Assembly: GCA_958298945.1 (NCBI GenBank)
Contig: OY282608.1
Location: 12,315,933 to 12,379,932 of the forward strand
Origin: Atherix ibis
Taxonomy: Eukaryota; Arthropoda; Insecta; Diptera; Athericidae
Direction of reading: 5' to 3'
DNA length: 64,000 nucleotides
The notes under the pieces: model-generated
What the model was told of the DNA's origin: nothing
Seen by the model: only the letters and a program-made list of their open reading frames with translations
The model's database searches: none
Part shown: piece by piece, positions 31,770 through 42,535 of the stretch
How the letters are laid out: each line of letters opens with the position of its first letter
How positions within the stretch are numbered: the stretch's first letter is position 1
Made by a program: the position numbers and the translations under genes

Positions 31770-33737
31770 TTGTAGGTTTGTTGGTTTGTTGGTTTGTTGG
31801 TTTGTTTCTTTGTTGGTTTGTTGGTTTGTTGGTTTGTTGGTTTGTTGGCTTGTTGGTTTTTTGGTTTGTTGGTTTGTTTCTTTGTTGGTTTGTTGGTTTG
31901 TTGGTTTGTTGGTTTGTTGGGTTGTTGGTTTGTTGGTTTGTTGGTTTGTTGGTTTGTTGGCTTGTTGGTTTGTTCGTTTGTTGGCTTTTTGTTTTGTTGG
32001 TTTGTTGGTTTGTTGGTTTGTTCGGTTTTTGGTTTGTTGGTTTGTTGGTTTGTTGGTTTTTTTGGTTTGTTGGTTGTTGGCTTGTTGGTTTGTTGGTTTG
32101 TTCGTTTGTTGGTTTGTTGGTTTGTTGTTTTGTTGGATTGTTGGCTTGTTGGTTTGTTGGTTTGTTGGCTTGTTGGTTTGTTGGTTTTTTGGTTTGTTGG
32201 TTTGTTGATTTGTTGGTTTGTTGGTTTGTTGGTTTGTTGGTTTGTTGGTTTGTTGGTTTGTTAGTTTGTTTGTTTGTTGGTTTGTTGGCTTGTTGGTTTG
32301 TTGGTTTGTTAGTTTGTTTCTGTGTTTGTTTGTTGGCTTGTTGGCTTGTTGGTTTGTTGGTTTGTTGGTTTGTTGGTTTGTTAGTTTGTTGCTTTGTTCG
32401 TTTTTTGGTTTGTTGGCTTGTTGGTTTGTTCGTTTGTTGGTTTGTTGGTTACTTGGTTTGTTGGTTTGTTGGTTTGTTGGTTTGTTCGTTTGTTGGTTTG
32501 TTAGTTTGTTGGTTTGTTCGTTTGTTGGTTTGTTGGTTTGTTGGTTTGTTGGTTTGTTGGCTTACTGGCTTGTTGGTTTGTTGGTTTGTTCGTTTGTTGG
32601 TTTGTTCGTTTGTTGTTTTGTTGGTTTTGTTGGCTTGCTGGTTTGTTGGTTTGTTGGTTTGTTGGTTTGTTCCTTTGTTGGTTTGTTGGTTTGTTGGTTT
32701 GTTGGCTTGTTGGTTTGTTGGTTTGTTGGTTGTTTGGTTTATTGGTTTGTTGGTTTGTTGGTTTGTTGGCTTATTGGCTTGTTGGTTTGTTGTTTTGTTC
32801 GGTTGTTGGTTTGTTGGTTTGTTGTTTTGTTGGATTGTTGGCTTGTTGGTTTGTTGGGTTGTTGGTTTGTTAGTTTTTTGGTTTGTTGGTTTGTTGGTTT
32901 GTTGGTTTGTTGGTTTGTTGGTTTGTTCGTTTGTTGGTTTGTTGGTTTGTTGGTTTGTTGGTTTGTTGGTTTGTTGGTTTGTTGGTTTGTTGGCTTGTTG
33001 GTTTATTGGTTTGTTAGTTTGTTTGAGTGTTTGAGTGTTTGTTTGTTGGCTTGTTGGTTTGTTGGTTTGTCGGTTTGTTGGTTTGTTGGTTTGCTGCTTT
33101 GTTAGTTTTTTGGTTTGTTGGCTTGTTGGTTTGTTCGTTTGTTAGTTTGTTGGTTGCTTGGTTTGTTGGTTTGTTGGTTTGTTGGTTTGTTGGTTTGTTG
33201 GTTTGTTGGTTTGTTGGTTTGTTGGTTTGTTGGTTTGTTGGTTTGTTGGTTTGTTGGTTTGTTCGTTTGTTCGTTTGTTGGTTTGTTGGCTTGTTGGCTT
33301 GTTGGTTTGTTGGTTTGTGGACTTGTTGGTTTGTTGGTTTGTTGGCTTGTTGGTTTTGTTGGCTTGTTGGTTTGTTGGTTTGTTGGTTTGTTGGTTTGTT
33401 GGTTTGTTGGTTTGTTGGTTTGTTGGTTTGTTGGTTTGTTGGTTTGTTGGTTTGTTGGTTTGTTGGTTTGTTGGTTTGTTGGTTTGTTGGCTTGTTGGTT
33501 TTTTGGTTTGTTGGTTTGTTGGTTTGTTGACTTGTTGGTTTGTTGGTTTGTTGGTTTGTTGGTTTGCTGGCTTGTTGGTTTGTTGATTTGTTCGTTTGTT
33601 TGTTTGTAGGTTTGTTGGTTTGTTGGCTTGTTGGCTTGTTGGTTTGTTGGTTTGTTGGTTTGTTGGCTTGTTGGTTTGTTGGTTTTGTAGGTTTGTTGGT
33701 TTGTTGGTTTGTTGGTTTGTTGGTTTGTTGGTTCGTT
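31770..33737 (+). repeat. Bridge block: TTTCTTTG block copy 2 and TTTGAGTG string
   Basis: The TTTCTTTG pair (C at 31,808 and 31,880) is followed by TTCGGTTTTTGG, CTTACTGGC (32,561), TTCCTTTG (32,672), GTTCGGTTG (about 32,796), TTTGAGTG (A at 33,026) and GGTTGCTTGG (C at 33,157). The same order recurs at 61,963-63,593. The TTTGAGTG and GGTTGCTTGG variants occur only in these two places. Confidence 0.83.
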
Positions 33738-36006
33738 CGTATGTTGGTTTGTTTGTTTGTTGGTTTGTTGGTTGTTTGGTTTGTTGGTTTGTTGGTTTGT
33801 TGGTTTGTTGGTTTGTTGGTTTGTTGGATTTTGGTTTGTTGGCTTATTGGCTTGTTGGTTTGTTGGTTTGTTCGTTTGTCGGTTTGTTGGTTTCTTGTTT
33901 TGTTGGATTGTTGGCTTGTTGGTATGTTGGTTTGTTGGCTTGTTGGTTTGTCGGGTTTTTGGTTTGTTGGTTTGTTGGTTTGTTGGTTTGTTGGTTTGTT
34001 AGTTTGTTTGTGTGTTTGTTTGTTGGCTTGTTGGCTTGTTGGTTTGTTGGTTTGTTGGTTTGTTGGTTTGTTGCTTTATTCGGTTTTTTGGTTTGTTGGC
34101 TTGTTGGTTTGTTCGTTTGTTGGTTTGTTGGTTACTTGGTTTGTTGGTTTGTTGGTTTGTTGGTTTGTTGGTTTGTTGGTTTGTTCGCTTGTTGGTTTGT
34201 TGGTTTGTTCGTTTGTTGGATTGTTGGTTTGTTGGTTTGTTGGCTTGTGGGCTTGTTGGTTTGTTGGTTTGTTGACTTGTTGGTTTGTTGGTTTGTTGGC
34301 TTGTTGGTTTTTTTGGCTTGTTGGTTTGTTGGTTTGTTGGCTTGTTGGTTTGTTTCTTTGTTGGTTTGTTGGTTTGTTGGTTTGTTGGTTTTTTGGCTTG
34401 TTGGTTTTTTGGTTTGTTGGTTTGTTGGTTTGTTGGCTTGTTGGTTTGTTGGTTTGTTGGTTTGCTGGCTTGTTGGTTTGTTGGTTTGTTCGTTTGTTGG
34501 TTTGTAGGTTTGTTGGTTTGTTGGCTTGTTGGCTTATTGGTTTGTTGGTTTGTTGGTTTGTTGGCTTGTTGGTTTGTTGGTTTTGTTGGTTTGTTGGTTT
34601 GTTGGTTTGTTGGTTTGTTGGTTTGTTGGTATGTTGGTTTGTTCGTTTGTTGGTTTGTTGGTTGTTTGGTTTGTTGGTTTATTGGTTTGTTGGTTTGTTG
34701 GTTTGTTGGTTTGTTGGCTTATTGCCTTGTTGGTTTGTTAATTTGTTCGTTTGTTGGTTTGTTGGTTTGTTGTTTTGTTGGAATGTTGGCTTGTTGGTTT
34801 GTTGGTTTGTTGGCTTGTTGGATTGTTGGTTTTTTTGGTTTGTTGGTTTGTTGGTTTGTTGGTTTGTTGGTTTGTTGGTTTGTTGGTTTGTTGGTTTGTT
34901 GGTTTGTTGGTTTGTTGGTTTGTTGGTTTGTTGGTTTGTTGGTTTGTTGGTTTGTTGGTTTGTTGGTTTGTTGGTTTGTTGGTTTGTTAGTTTGTTGGTG
35001 TGTTTGTTTGTTGGCTTGTTGGCTTGTTGGTTTGTTGGTTTGTTGGTTTGTTGGTTTGTTGCTTTGTTTGTGTTTTGGTTTTTTGGCTTTTTGGTATGTT
35101 CGTTTGTTGGTTTGTTGGTTACTTGGTTTGTTGGTTTGTTGGTTTGTTGGTTTGTTGGTTTGTTGGTTTGTTCGTTTGTTGGTTTGTTGGTTTGTTGGTT
35201 TGTTGGCTTGTTGGCTTGTTGGTTTGTTGGTTTGTTGGCTTGTTGGTTTGTTGGTTTGTTGGCTTGTTGGTTTGTTGGCTTGTTCGTTTGTTGGTTTGTT
35301 GGTTTGTTCGTTTGTTGGTTTGTTGGTTTGTTGGTTTGTTGGTTTTTTGGTTTGTTGGTTTGTTGGCTTGTTGGTTTGTTGGTTTGTTGGTTTGTTGGTT
35401 TGTTGGTTTGTTGGTTTCTTCGTTTGTTTGTTTGTTGGTTTGTTGGTTTATTGGTTTGTTGGTTTGTTGGTTTGTTGGTTTGTTGGTTTGTTGGTTTGTT
35501 GGCTTGTTGGCTTCTTGTTTTGTTGGTTTGTTGGTTTGTTGGTTTGTTGGTTTGTTGGCTTGTTGGTTTTTTGGTTTGTTGGTTTGTTTCTTTGTTGGTT
35601 TGTTGGTGTTGGTTTGTTGGGTTGTTGGTTTGTTGGTTTGTTGGTTTGTTGGCTTGTTGGTTTGTTTGTTTGTTGGCTTTTTGTTATGTTGGTTTGTTGG
35701 TTTGTTCGTTTTTTGGTTTGTTGGTTTGTTGGTTTGTTGGTTTGTTGGTTTTTTTGGTTTGTTGGTTTGTTGGCTTATTGGCTTGTTGGTTTGTTGGTTT
35801 GTTCGTTTGTTGGTTTGTTAGTTTGTTGTTTTGTTGGATTGTTGGCTTGTTGGTTTGTTGGTTTGTTGGCTTGTTGGTTTGTTGGTTTTTTGGTTTGTTA
35901 GTTTGTTGGTTTGTTGGTTTGTTGGTTTGTTGGTTTGTTGGTTTGTTGGTTTGTTTGTTTGTTGGTTTGTTGGCTTGTTGGTTTGTTGGTTTGTTAGTTT
36001 GTTTGT
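33738..36006 (+). repeat. Family C block C0 (about 2.27 kb)
   Basis: C0 begins at the rare CGTATG marker (33,738, here within TTCGTTCGTATG). It contains TTTCTTGTTTTG, CTTATTGCC (34,718) with GGAATGTT shortly after, TTCTTGTTTTG at about 35,512, and a 6-bp unit GGTGTT at 35,606. The same string of markers recurs at 49,352-51,650 (CTTATTGCC 50,371; GGTGTT 51,236), about 15.6 kb to the right. Confidence 0.83.
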
Positions 36007-37344
36007 GTGTTTGTTTGTTGGCTTGTTGGCTTGTTGGTTTGTTTGTTTGTTGGTTTGTTGGTTTGTTGCTTTGTTCGTTTTTTGGTTTGTTGGCTTGTTG
36101 GTTTATTCGTTTGTTGGTTTGTTGGTTACTTGGTTTGTTGGTTTGTTGGTTTGTTCGTTTGTTGGTTTGTTGGTTTCTTCGTTTGTTAGTTTGTTGGTTT
36201 GTTGGCTTATTGGCTTGTTGGTTTGTTGGTTTGTTCGTTTGTTGGTTTGTTCGTTTGTTGTTTTGTTGGATTGTTGGATTGTTGGCTTGTTGGTTTGTTG
36301 GTTTGTTGGTTTGTTGGCTTATTGGCTGGTTGGTTTGTTGGTTTGTTCGGTTGTTGGTTTGTTGGTTTGTTGTTTTGTTGGATTGTTGGCTTCTTGGTTT
36401 GTTGGTTTGTTGGCTTGTTGGTTTGTTGGTTTTTTAGTTTTTTGGTTTGTTGGTTTGTTGGTTTGTTGGTTTGTTGGTTTGTTGGTTTGTTGGTTTGTTG
36501 GTTTGTTGGTTTGTTGGTTACTTGGTTTGTTGGTTTGTTGGTTTGTTGGCTTGTTGGTTTGTTGGTTTGTTGGTTTGTTGGTTTGTTGGTTTGTTGGTTT
36601 GTTGGTGTGTTGGTTTGTTGGTTTGTTCGTTTGTTGGTCTGTTGGTTACTTGGTTTGTTGGTTTGTTGGTTTGTTGGTTTGTTGGTTTGTTGGTTTGTTG
36701 GTTTGTTGGTTTGTTGGTTTGTTTGTTTGTTGGTTTGTTGGTTTGTTCGTTTGTTGGTTTGTTGGTTTGTTGGTTTGTTGGTTTGTTGGCTTGTTGGCTT
36801 GTTGGTTTGTTGGTTTGTGGGCTTGTTGGTTTGTTGGTTTGTTGGCTTGTTGGTTTTGTTGTCTTGTTGGTTTGTTGGTTTGTTAGTTTGTTGGTTTGTT
36901 GGTTTGTTGGTTTGTTGGTTTTTTGCTTTGTTGGTTTGTTGGTTTGTTGGCTTGTTGGTTTTTTGGTTTGTTGGTTTGTTGGTTTGTTGGCTTGTTGGTT
37001 TGTTAGTTTGTTTGTTTGTTGGTTTGTTGGTTTGTTGGTTTGTTGGTTTGTTGGTTTGTTGGTTTGTTGGCTTGTTGGCTTGTTGGTTTGTTGGTTTGTG
37101 GACTTGTTGGTTTGTTGGTTTGTTGGCTTGTTGGTTTTGTTGGCTTGTTGGTTTGTTGGTTTGTTGGTTTGTTGGTTTGTTGGTTTGTTGGTTTGTTGGT
37201 TTGTTGGTTTGTTGGTTTGCTGGTTTGCTGGCTTGTTGGTTTGTTGGTTTGTTCGTTTGTTGGTTTGTTGGTTTGTTGGTTTGTTGGTTTGTTTGTTTGT
37301 TGGTTTGTTGGCTTGTTGGTTTGTTGGTTTGTTAGTTTGTTTGT
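36007..37344 (+). repeat. Family C unit C1a (1,338 bp)
   Basis: C1a and C1b are tandem copies. GTGTGTTTGTTTG starts at about 36,007 and 37,345, and CTTATTGGCTGG lies at 36,318 and 37,664 (offset 1,346). Both hold three GGTTACTTGG copies, the last preceded by GGTCTGTTGG, and the paired GCTGGTTTGCTGGC near their ends (about 37,219 and 38,570). Confidence 0.83.
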
Positions 37345-38744
37345 GTGTTTGTTTGTTGGCTTGTTGGCTTGTTGGTTTGTTTGTTTGTTGGTTTGTTGGT
37401 TTGTTGCTTTGTTCGTTTTTTGGTTTGTTGGCTTGTTGGTTTATTCGTTTGTTGGTTTGTTGGTTACTTGGTTTGTTGGTTTGTTGGTTTGTTGGTTTGT
37501 TCGTTTGTTGGTTTGTTGGTTTCTTCGTTTGTTAGTTTGTTGGTTTGTTGGCTTATTGGCTTGTTGGTTTGTTGGTTTGTTCGTTTGTTGGTTTGTTCGT
37601 TTGTTGTTTTGTTGGATTGTTGGATTGTTGGCTTGTTGGTTTGTTGGTTTGTTGGTTTGTTGGCTTATTGGCTGGTTGGTTTGTTGGTTTGTTCGGTTGT
37701 TGGTTTGTTGGTTTGTTGTTTTGTTGGATTGTTGGCTTCTTGGTTTGTTGGTTTGTTGGCTTGTTGGTTTGTTGGTTTTTTAGTTTTTTGGTTTGTTGGT
37801 TTGTTGGTTTGTTGGTTTGTTGGTTTGTTGGTTTGTTGGTTTGTTGGTTTGTTGGTTTGTTGGTTACTTGGTTTGTTGGTTTGTTGGTTTGTTGGCTTGT
37901 TGGTTTGTTGGTTTGTTGGTTTGTTGGTTTGTTGGTTTGTTGGTTTGTTGGTGTGTTGGTTTGTTGGTTTGTTCGTTTGTTGGTCTGTTGGTTACTTGGA
38001 TTGTTGGTTTGTTGGTTTGTTGGTTTGTTGGTTTGTTGGTTTGTTGGTTTGTTGGTTTGTTCGTTTGTTGGTTTGTTGGTTTGTTCGTTTGTTGGTTTGT
38101 TGGTTTGTTGGTTTGTTGGTTTGTTGGCTTGTTGGCTTGTTGGTTTGTTGGTTTGTGGGCTTGTTGGTTTGTTGGTTTGTTGGCTTGTTGGTTTTGTTGT
38201 CTTGTTGGTTTGTTGGTTTGTTAGTTTGTTGGTTTGTTGGTTTGTTGGTTTGTTGGTTTTTTGCTTTGTTGGTTTGTTGGTTTGTTGGTTTGTTGGCTTG
38301 TTGGTTTTTTGGTTTGTTGGTTTGTTGGTTTGTTGGCTTGTTGGTTTGTTAGTTTGTTTGTTTGTTGGTTTGTTGGTTTGTTGGTTTGTTGGTTTGTTGG
38401 TTTGTTGGTTTGTTGGTTTGTTGGCTTGTTGGCTTGTTGGTTTGTTGGTTTGTGGACTTGTTGGTTTGTTGGTTTGTTGGCTTGTTGGTTTTGTTGGCTT
38501 GTTGGTTTGTTGGTTTGTTGGTTTGTTGGTTTGTTGGTTTGTTGGTTTGTTGGTTTGTTGGTTTGTTGGTTTGCTGGTTTGCTGGCTTGTTGGTTTGTTG
38601 GTTTGTTCGTTTGTTTGTTTGTAGGTTTGTTGGTTTGTTGGCTTGTTGGCTTGTTGGTTTGTTGGTTTGTTGGTTTGTTGGCTTGTTGGTTTGTTGGTTT
38701 TGTAGGTTTGTTGGTTTGTTGGTTTGTTGGTTTGTTGGTTTGTT
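37345..38744 (+). repeat. Family C unit C1b (about 1.40 kb)
   Basis: C1b matches C1a up to the GCTGGTTTGCTGGC string. There it continues into TTTGTTTGTAGG and the CGTATG-type sequence instead of looping back to GTGTGTTTG. One private variant, TTACTTGGATTG, is at about 37,993. Confidence 0.82.
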
Positions 38745-40626
38745 CGTATGTTGGTTTGTTTGTTTGTTGGTTTGTTGGTTGTTTGGTTTGTTGGTTTGTT
38801 GGTTTGTTGGTTTGTTTGTTTGTTGGTTTGTTGGTTTTTGGTTTGTTGGCTTATTGGCTTGTTGGTTTGTTGGTTTGTTCGTTTGTCGGTTTGTTGGTTT
38901 CTTGTTTTGTTGGATTGTTGGCTTGTTGGTATGTTGGTTTGTTGGCTTGTTGGTTTGTTGGGTTTTTGGTTTGTTGGTTTGTTGGTTTGTTGGTTTGTTG
39001 GCTTATTGGCTTGTTGGTTTGTTGGTTTGTTCGTTTGTTGGTTTGTTGGTTTGTTGTTTTGTTGGATTGTTGGCTTGTTGGTTTGTTGGTTTGTTGGCTT
39101 GTTGGTTTGTTGGTTTTTTGGTTTGTTAGTTTGTTGGTTTGTTGGTTTGTTGGTTTGTTGGTTTGTTGGTTTGTTGGTTTGTTTGTTTGTTGGTTTGTTG
39201 GCTTGTTGGTTTGTTGGTTTGTTAGTTTGTTTGTGTGTTTGTTTGTTGGCTTGTTGGCTTGTTGGTTTGTTTGTTTGTTGGTTTGTTGGTTTGTTGCTTT
39301 GTTCGTTTTTTGGTTTGTTGGCTTGTTGGTTTATTCGTTTGTTGGTTTGTTGGTTACTTGGTTTGTTGGTTTGTTGGTTTGTTGGTTTGTTCGTTTGTTG
39401 GTTTGTTGGTTTCTTCGTTTGTTAGTTTGTTGGTTTGTTGGCTTATTGGCTTGTTGGTTTGTTGGTTTGTTCGTTTGTTGGTTTGTTCGTTTGTTGTTTT
39501 GTTGGATTGTTGGATTGTTGGCTTGTTGGTTTGTTGGTTTGTTGGTTTGTTGGCTTATTGGCTGGTTGGTTTGTTGGTTTGTTCGGTTGTTGGTTTGTTG
39601 GTTTGTTGTTTTGTTGGATTGTTGGCTTCTTGGTTTGTTGGTTTGTTGGCTTGTTGGTTTGTTGGTTTTTTAGTTTTTTGGTTTGTTGGTTTGTTGGTTT
39701 GTTGGTTTGTTGGTTTGTTGGTTTGTTGGTTCGTTGGTTTGTTGGTTTGTTGGTTACTTGGTTTGTTGGTTTGTTGGCTTGTTGGTTTGTTGGTTTGTTG
39801 GTTTGTTGGTTTGTTGGTTTGTTGGTTTGTTGGTGTGTTGGTTTGTTGGTTTGTTCGTTTGTTGGTCTGTTGGTTACTTGGTTTGTTGGTTTGTTGGTTT
39901 GTTGGTTTGTTGGTTTGTTGGTTTGTTGGTTTGTTGGTTTGTTCGTTTGTTGGTTTGTTGGTTTGTTCGTTTGTTGGTTTGTTGGTTTGTTGGTTTGTTG
40001 GTTTGTTGGCTTGTTGGCTTGTTGGTTTGTTGGTTTGTGGGCTTGTTGGTTTGTTGGTTTGTTGGCTTGTTGGTTTTGTTGTCTTGTTGGTTTGTTGGTT
40101 TGTTAGTTTGTTGGTTTGTTGGTTTGTTGGTTTGTTGGTTTTTTGCTTTGTTGGTTTGTTGGTTTGTTGGTTTGTTGGCTTGTTGGTTTTTTGGTTTGTT
40201 GGTTTGTTGGTTTGTTGGCTTGTTGGTTTGTTAGTTTGTTTGTTTGTTGGTTTGTTGGTTTGTTGGTTTGTTGGTTTGTTGGTTTGTTGGTTTGTTGGTT
40301 TGTTGGCTTGTTGGCTTGTTGGTTTGTTGGTTTGTGGACTTGTTGGTTTGTTGGTTTGTTGGCTTGTTGGTTTTGTTGGCTTGTTGGTTTGTTGGTTTGT
40401 TGGTTTGTTGGTTTGTTGGTTTGTTGGTTTGTTGGTTTGTTGGTTTGTTGGTTTGCTGGTTTGCTGGCTTATTGGTTTGTTGGTTTGTTCGTTTGTTTGT
40501 TTGTAGGTTTGTTGGTTTGTTGGCTTGTTGGCTTGTTGGTTTGTTGGTTTGTTGGTTTGTTGGCTTGTTGGTTTGTTGGTTTTGTAGGTTTGTTGGTTTG
40601 TTGGTTTGTTGGTTTGTTGGTTTGTT
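38745..40626 (+). repeat. Family C unit between CGTATG markers, 1,882 bp (hybrid)
   Basis: The unit opens with the C2-type head (CGTATG, TTTGGTTTGTTGGCTTATTGG, TTTCTTGTTTTG). At about 38,997 it switches at a shared CTTATTGGCTTG into the C1-type sequence, including CTTATTGGCTGG at 39,554 and three GGTTACTTGG copies. This makes it a mosaic of the two subfamilies. Confidence 0.82.
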
Positions 40627-42535
40627 CGTATGTTGGTTTGTTTGTTTGTTGGTTTGTTGGTTGTTTGGTTTGTTGGTTTGTTGGTTTGTTGGTTTGTTGG
40701 TTTGTTGGTTTGTTGGTTTTTGGTTTGTTGGCTTATTGGCTTGTTGGTTTGTTGGTTTGTTCGTTTGTCGGTTTGTTGGTTTCTTGTTTTGTTGGATTGT
40801 TGGCTTGTTGGTATGTTGGTTTGTTGGCTTGTTGGTTTGTTGGGTTTTTGGTTTGTTGGTTTGTTGGTTTGTTGGTTTGTTGGTTTGTTAGTTTGTTTGT
40901 GTGTTTGTTTGTTGGCTTGTTGGTTTGTTGGTTTGTTGGTTTGTTGGTTTGTTGCTTTGTTCGTTTTTTCGTTTGTTGGCTTGTTGGTTTGTTCTTTTGT
41001 TGGTTTGTTGGTTACTTGGTTTGTTGGTTTGTTGGTTTGTTGGTTTAGTGGTTTGTTGGTTTGTTCATTTGTTGGTTTGTTGGTTTGTTCGTTTGTTGGT
41101 TTGTTGGTTTGTTGGTTTGTTGGCTTGTGGGCTTGTTGGTTTGTTGGTTTGTTGACTTGTTGGTTTGTTGGTTTGTTGGCTTGTTGGTTTTGTTGGCTTG
41201 TTGGTTTGTTGGTTTGTTGGCTTGTTGGTTTGTTTCTTTGTTGGTTTGTTGGTTTGTTGGTTTGTTGGTTTTTTGGCTTGTTGGTTTTTTGGTTTGTTGG
41301 TTTGTTGGTTTGTTGGCTTGTTGGTTTGTTGGTTTGTTGGTTTGTTGGTTTGTTGATTTGTAGGTTTGTTGGTTTGTTGGTTTGTTGGTTTGCTGGCTTG
41401 TTGGTTTGTTGGTTTGTTCTTTTGTTAGTTTGTAGGTTTGTTGGTTTGTTGGCTTGTTGCCTTATTGGTTTGTTGGTTTGTTGGTTTGTTGGCTTGTTGG
41501 TTTGTTGGTTTTGTTGGTTTGTTGGTTTGTTGGTTTGTTGGTTTGTTGGTATGTTGGTTTGTTCGTTTGTTGGTTTGTTGGTTTGTTGGTTTGTTGGTTT
41601 TTTGGCTTGTTGGTTTTTTGGTTTGTTGGTTTGTTGGTTTGTTGGCTTGTTGGTTTGTTGGTTTGTTGGTTTGTTGGTTTGTTGGTTTGTTGGTTTGTAG
41701 GTTTGTTGGTTTGTTGACTTGTTGGTTTGTTGGTTTGTTGGCTTGTTGGTTTTGTTGGTTTGTTGGTTTGTTAGTTTGTTGGTTTATTGGTTTGTTGGTT
41801 TGTTGGTTTGTTGCTTTGTTGGTTTGCTGGTTTGTTGGTTTGTTGGCTTGTTGGTTTTTTGGTTTGTTGGTTTGTTGGTTTGTTGGCTTGTTGGTTTGTT
41901 AGTTTGTTTGTTTGTTGGTTTGTTGGTTTGTTGGTTTGTTGGTTTGTTGGTTTGTTGGCTTGTTGGCTTGTTGGTTTGTTGGTTTGTGGACTTGTTGGTT
42001 TGTTGGTTTGTTGGCTTGTTGGTTTTGTTGGCTTTTTGGTTTGTTGGTTTGTTGGTTTGTTGGTTTTTTGCTTTGTTGGTTTGTTGGTTTGTTGGTTTGT
42101 TGGCTTGTTGGTTTTTTGGTTTGTTGGTTTGTTGGTTTGTTGGCTTGTTGGTTTGTTAGTTTGTTTGTTTGTTGGTTTGTTGGTTTGTTGGTTTGTTGGT
42201 TTGTTGGTTTGTTGGTTTGTTGGCTTGTTGGCTTGTTGGTTTGTTGGTTTGTGGACTTGTTGGTTTGTTGGTTTGTTGGCTTGTTGGTTTTGTTGGCTTG
42301 TTGGTTTGTTGGTTTGTTGGTTTGTTGGTTTGTTGGTTTGTTGGTTTGTTGGTTTGTTGGTTTGCTGGTTTGCTGGCTTGTTGGTTTGTTGGTTTGTTCG
42401 TTTGTTTGTTTGTAGGTTTGTTGGTTTGTTGGCTTGTTGGCTTGTTGGTTTGTTGGTTTGTTGGTTTGTTGGCTTGTTGGTTTGTTGGTTTTGTAGGTTT
42501 GTTTGTTTGTTGGTTTGTTGGTTTGTTGGTTTGTT
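40627..42535 (+). repeat. Family C2 unit, 1,909 bp
   Basis: This is a C2-type unit: CGTATG, TTTCTTGTTTTG, TTCGTTTTTTCG, a single GGTTACTTGG (41,013), TTGTTGCCTTATTGG (about 41,457), a GTTGACTTG string and GCTGGTTTGCTGGC (about 42,364). The order is the same in the next two units. Private variants include TTCTTTTG and TTTAGTGG near 40,993-41,048. Confidence 0.83.
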
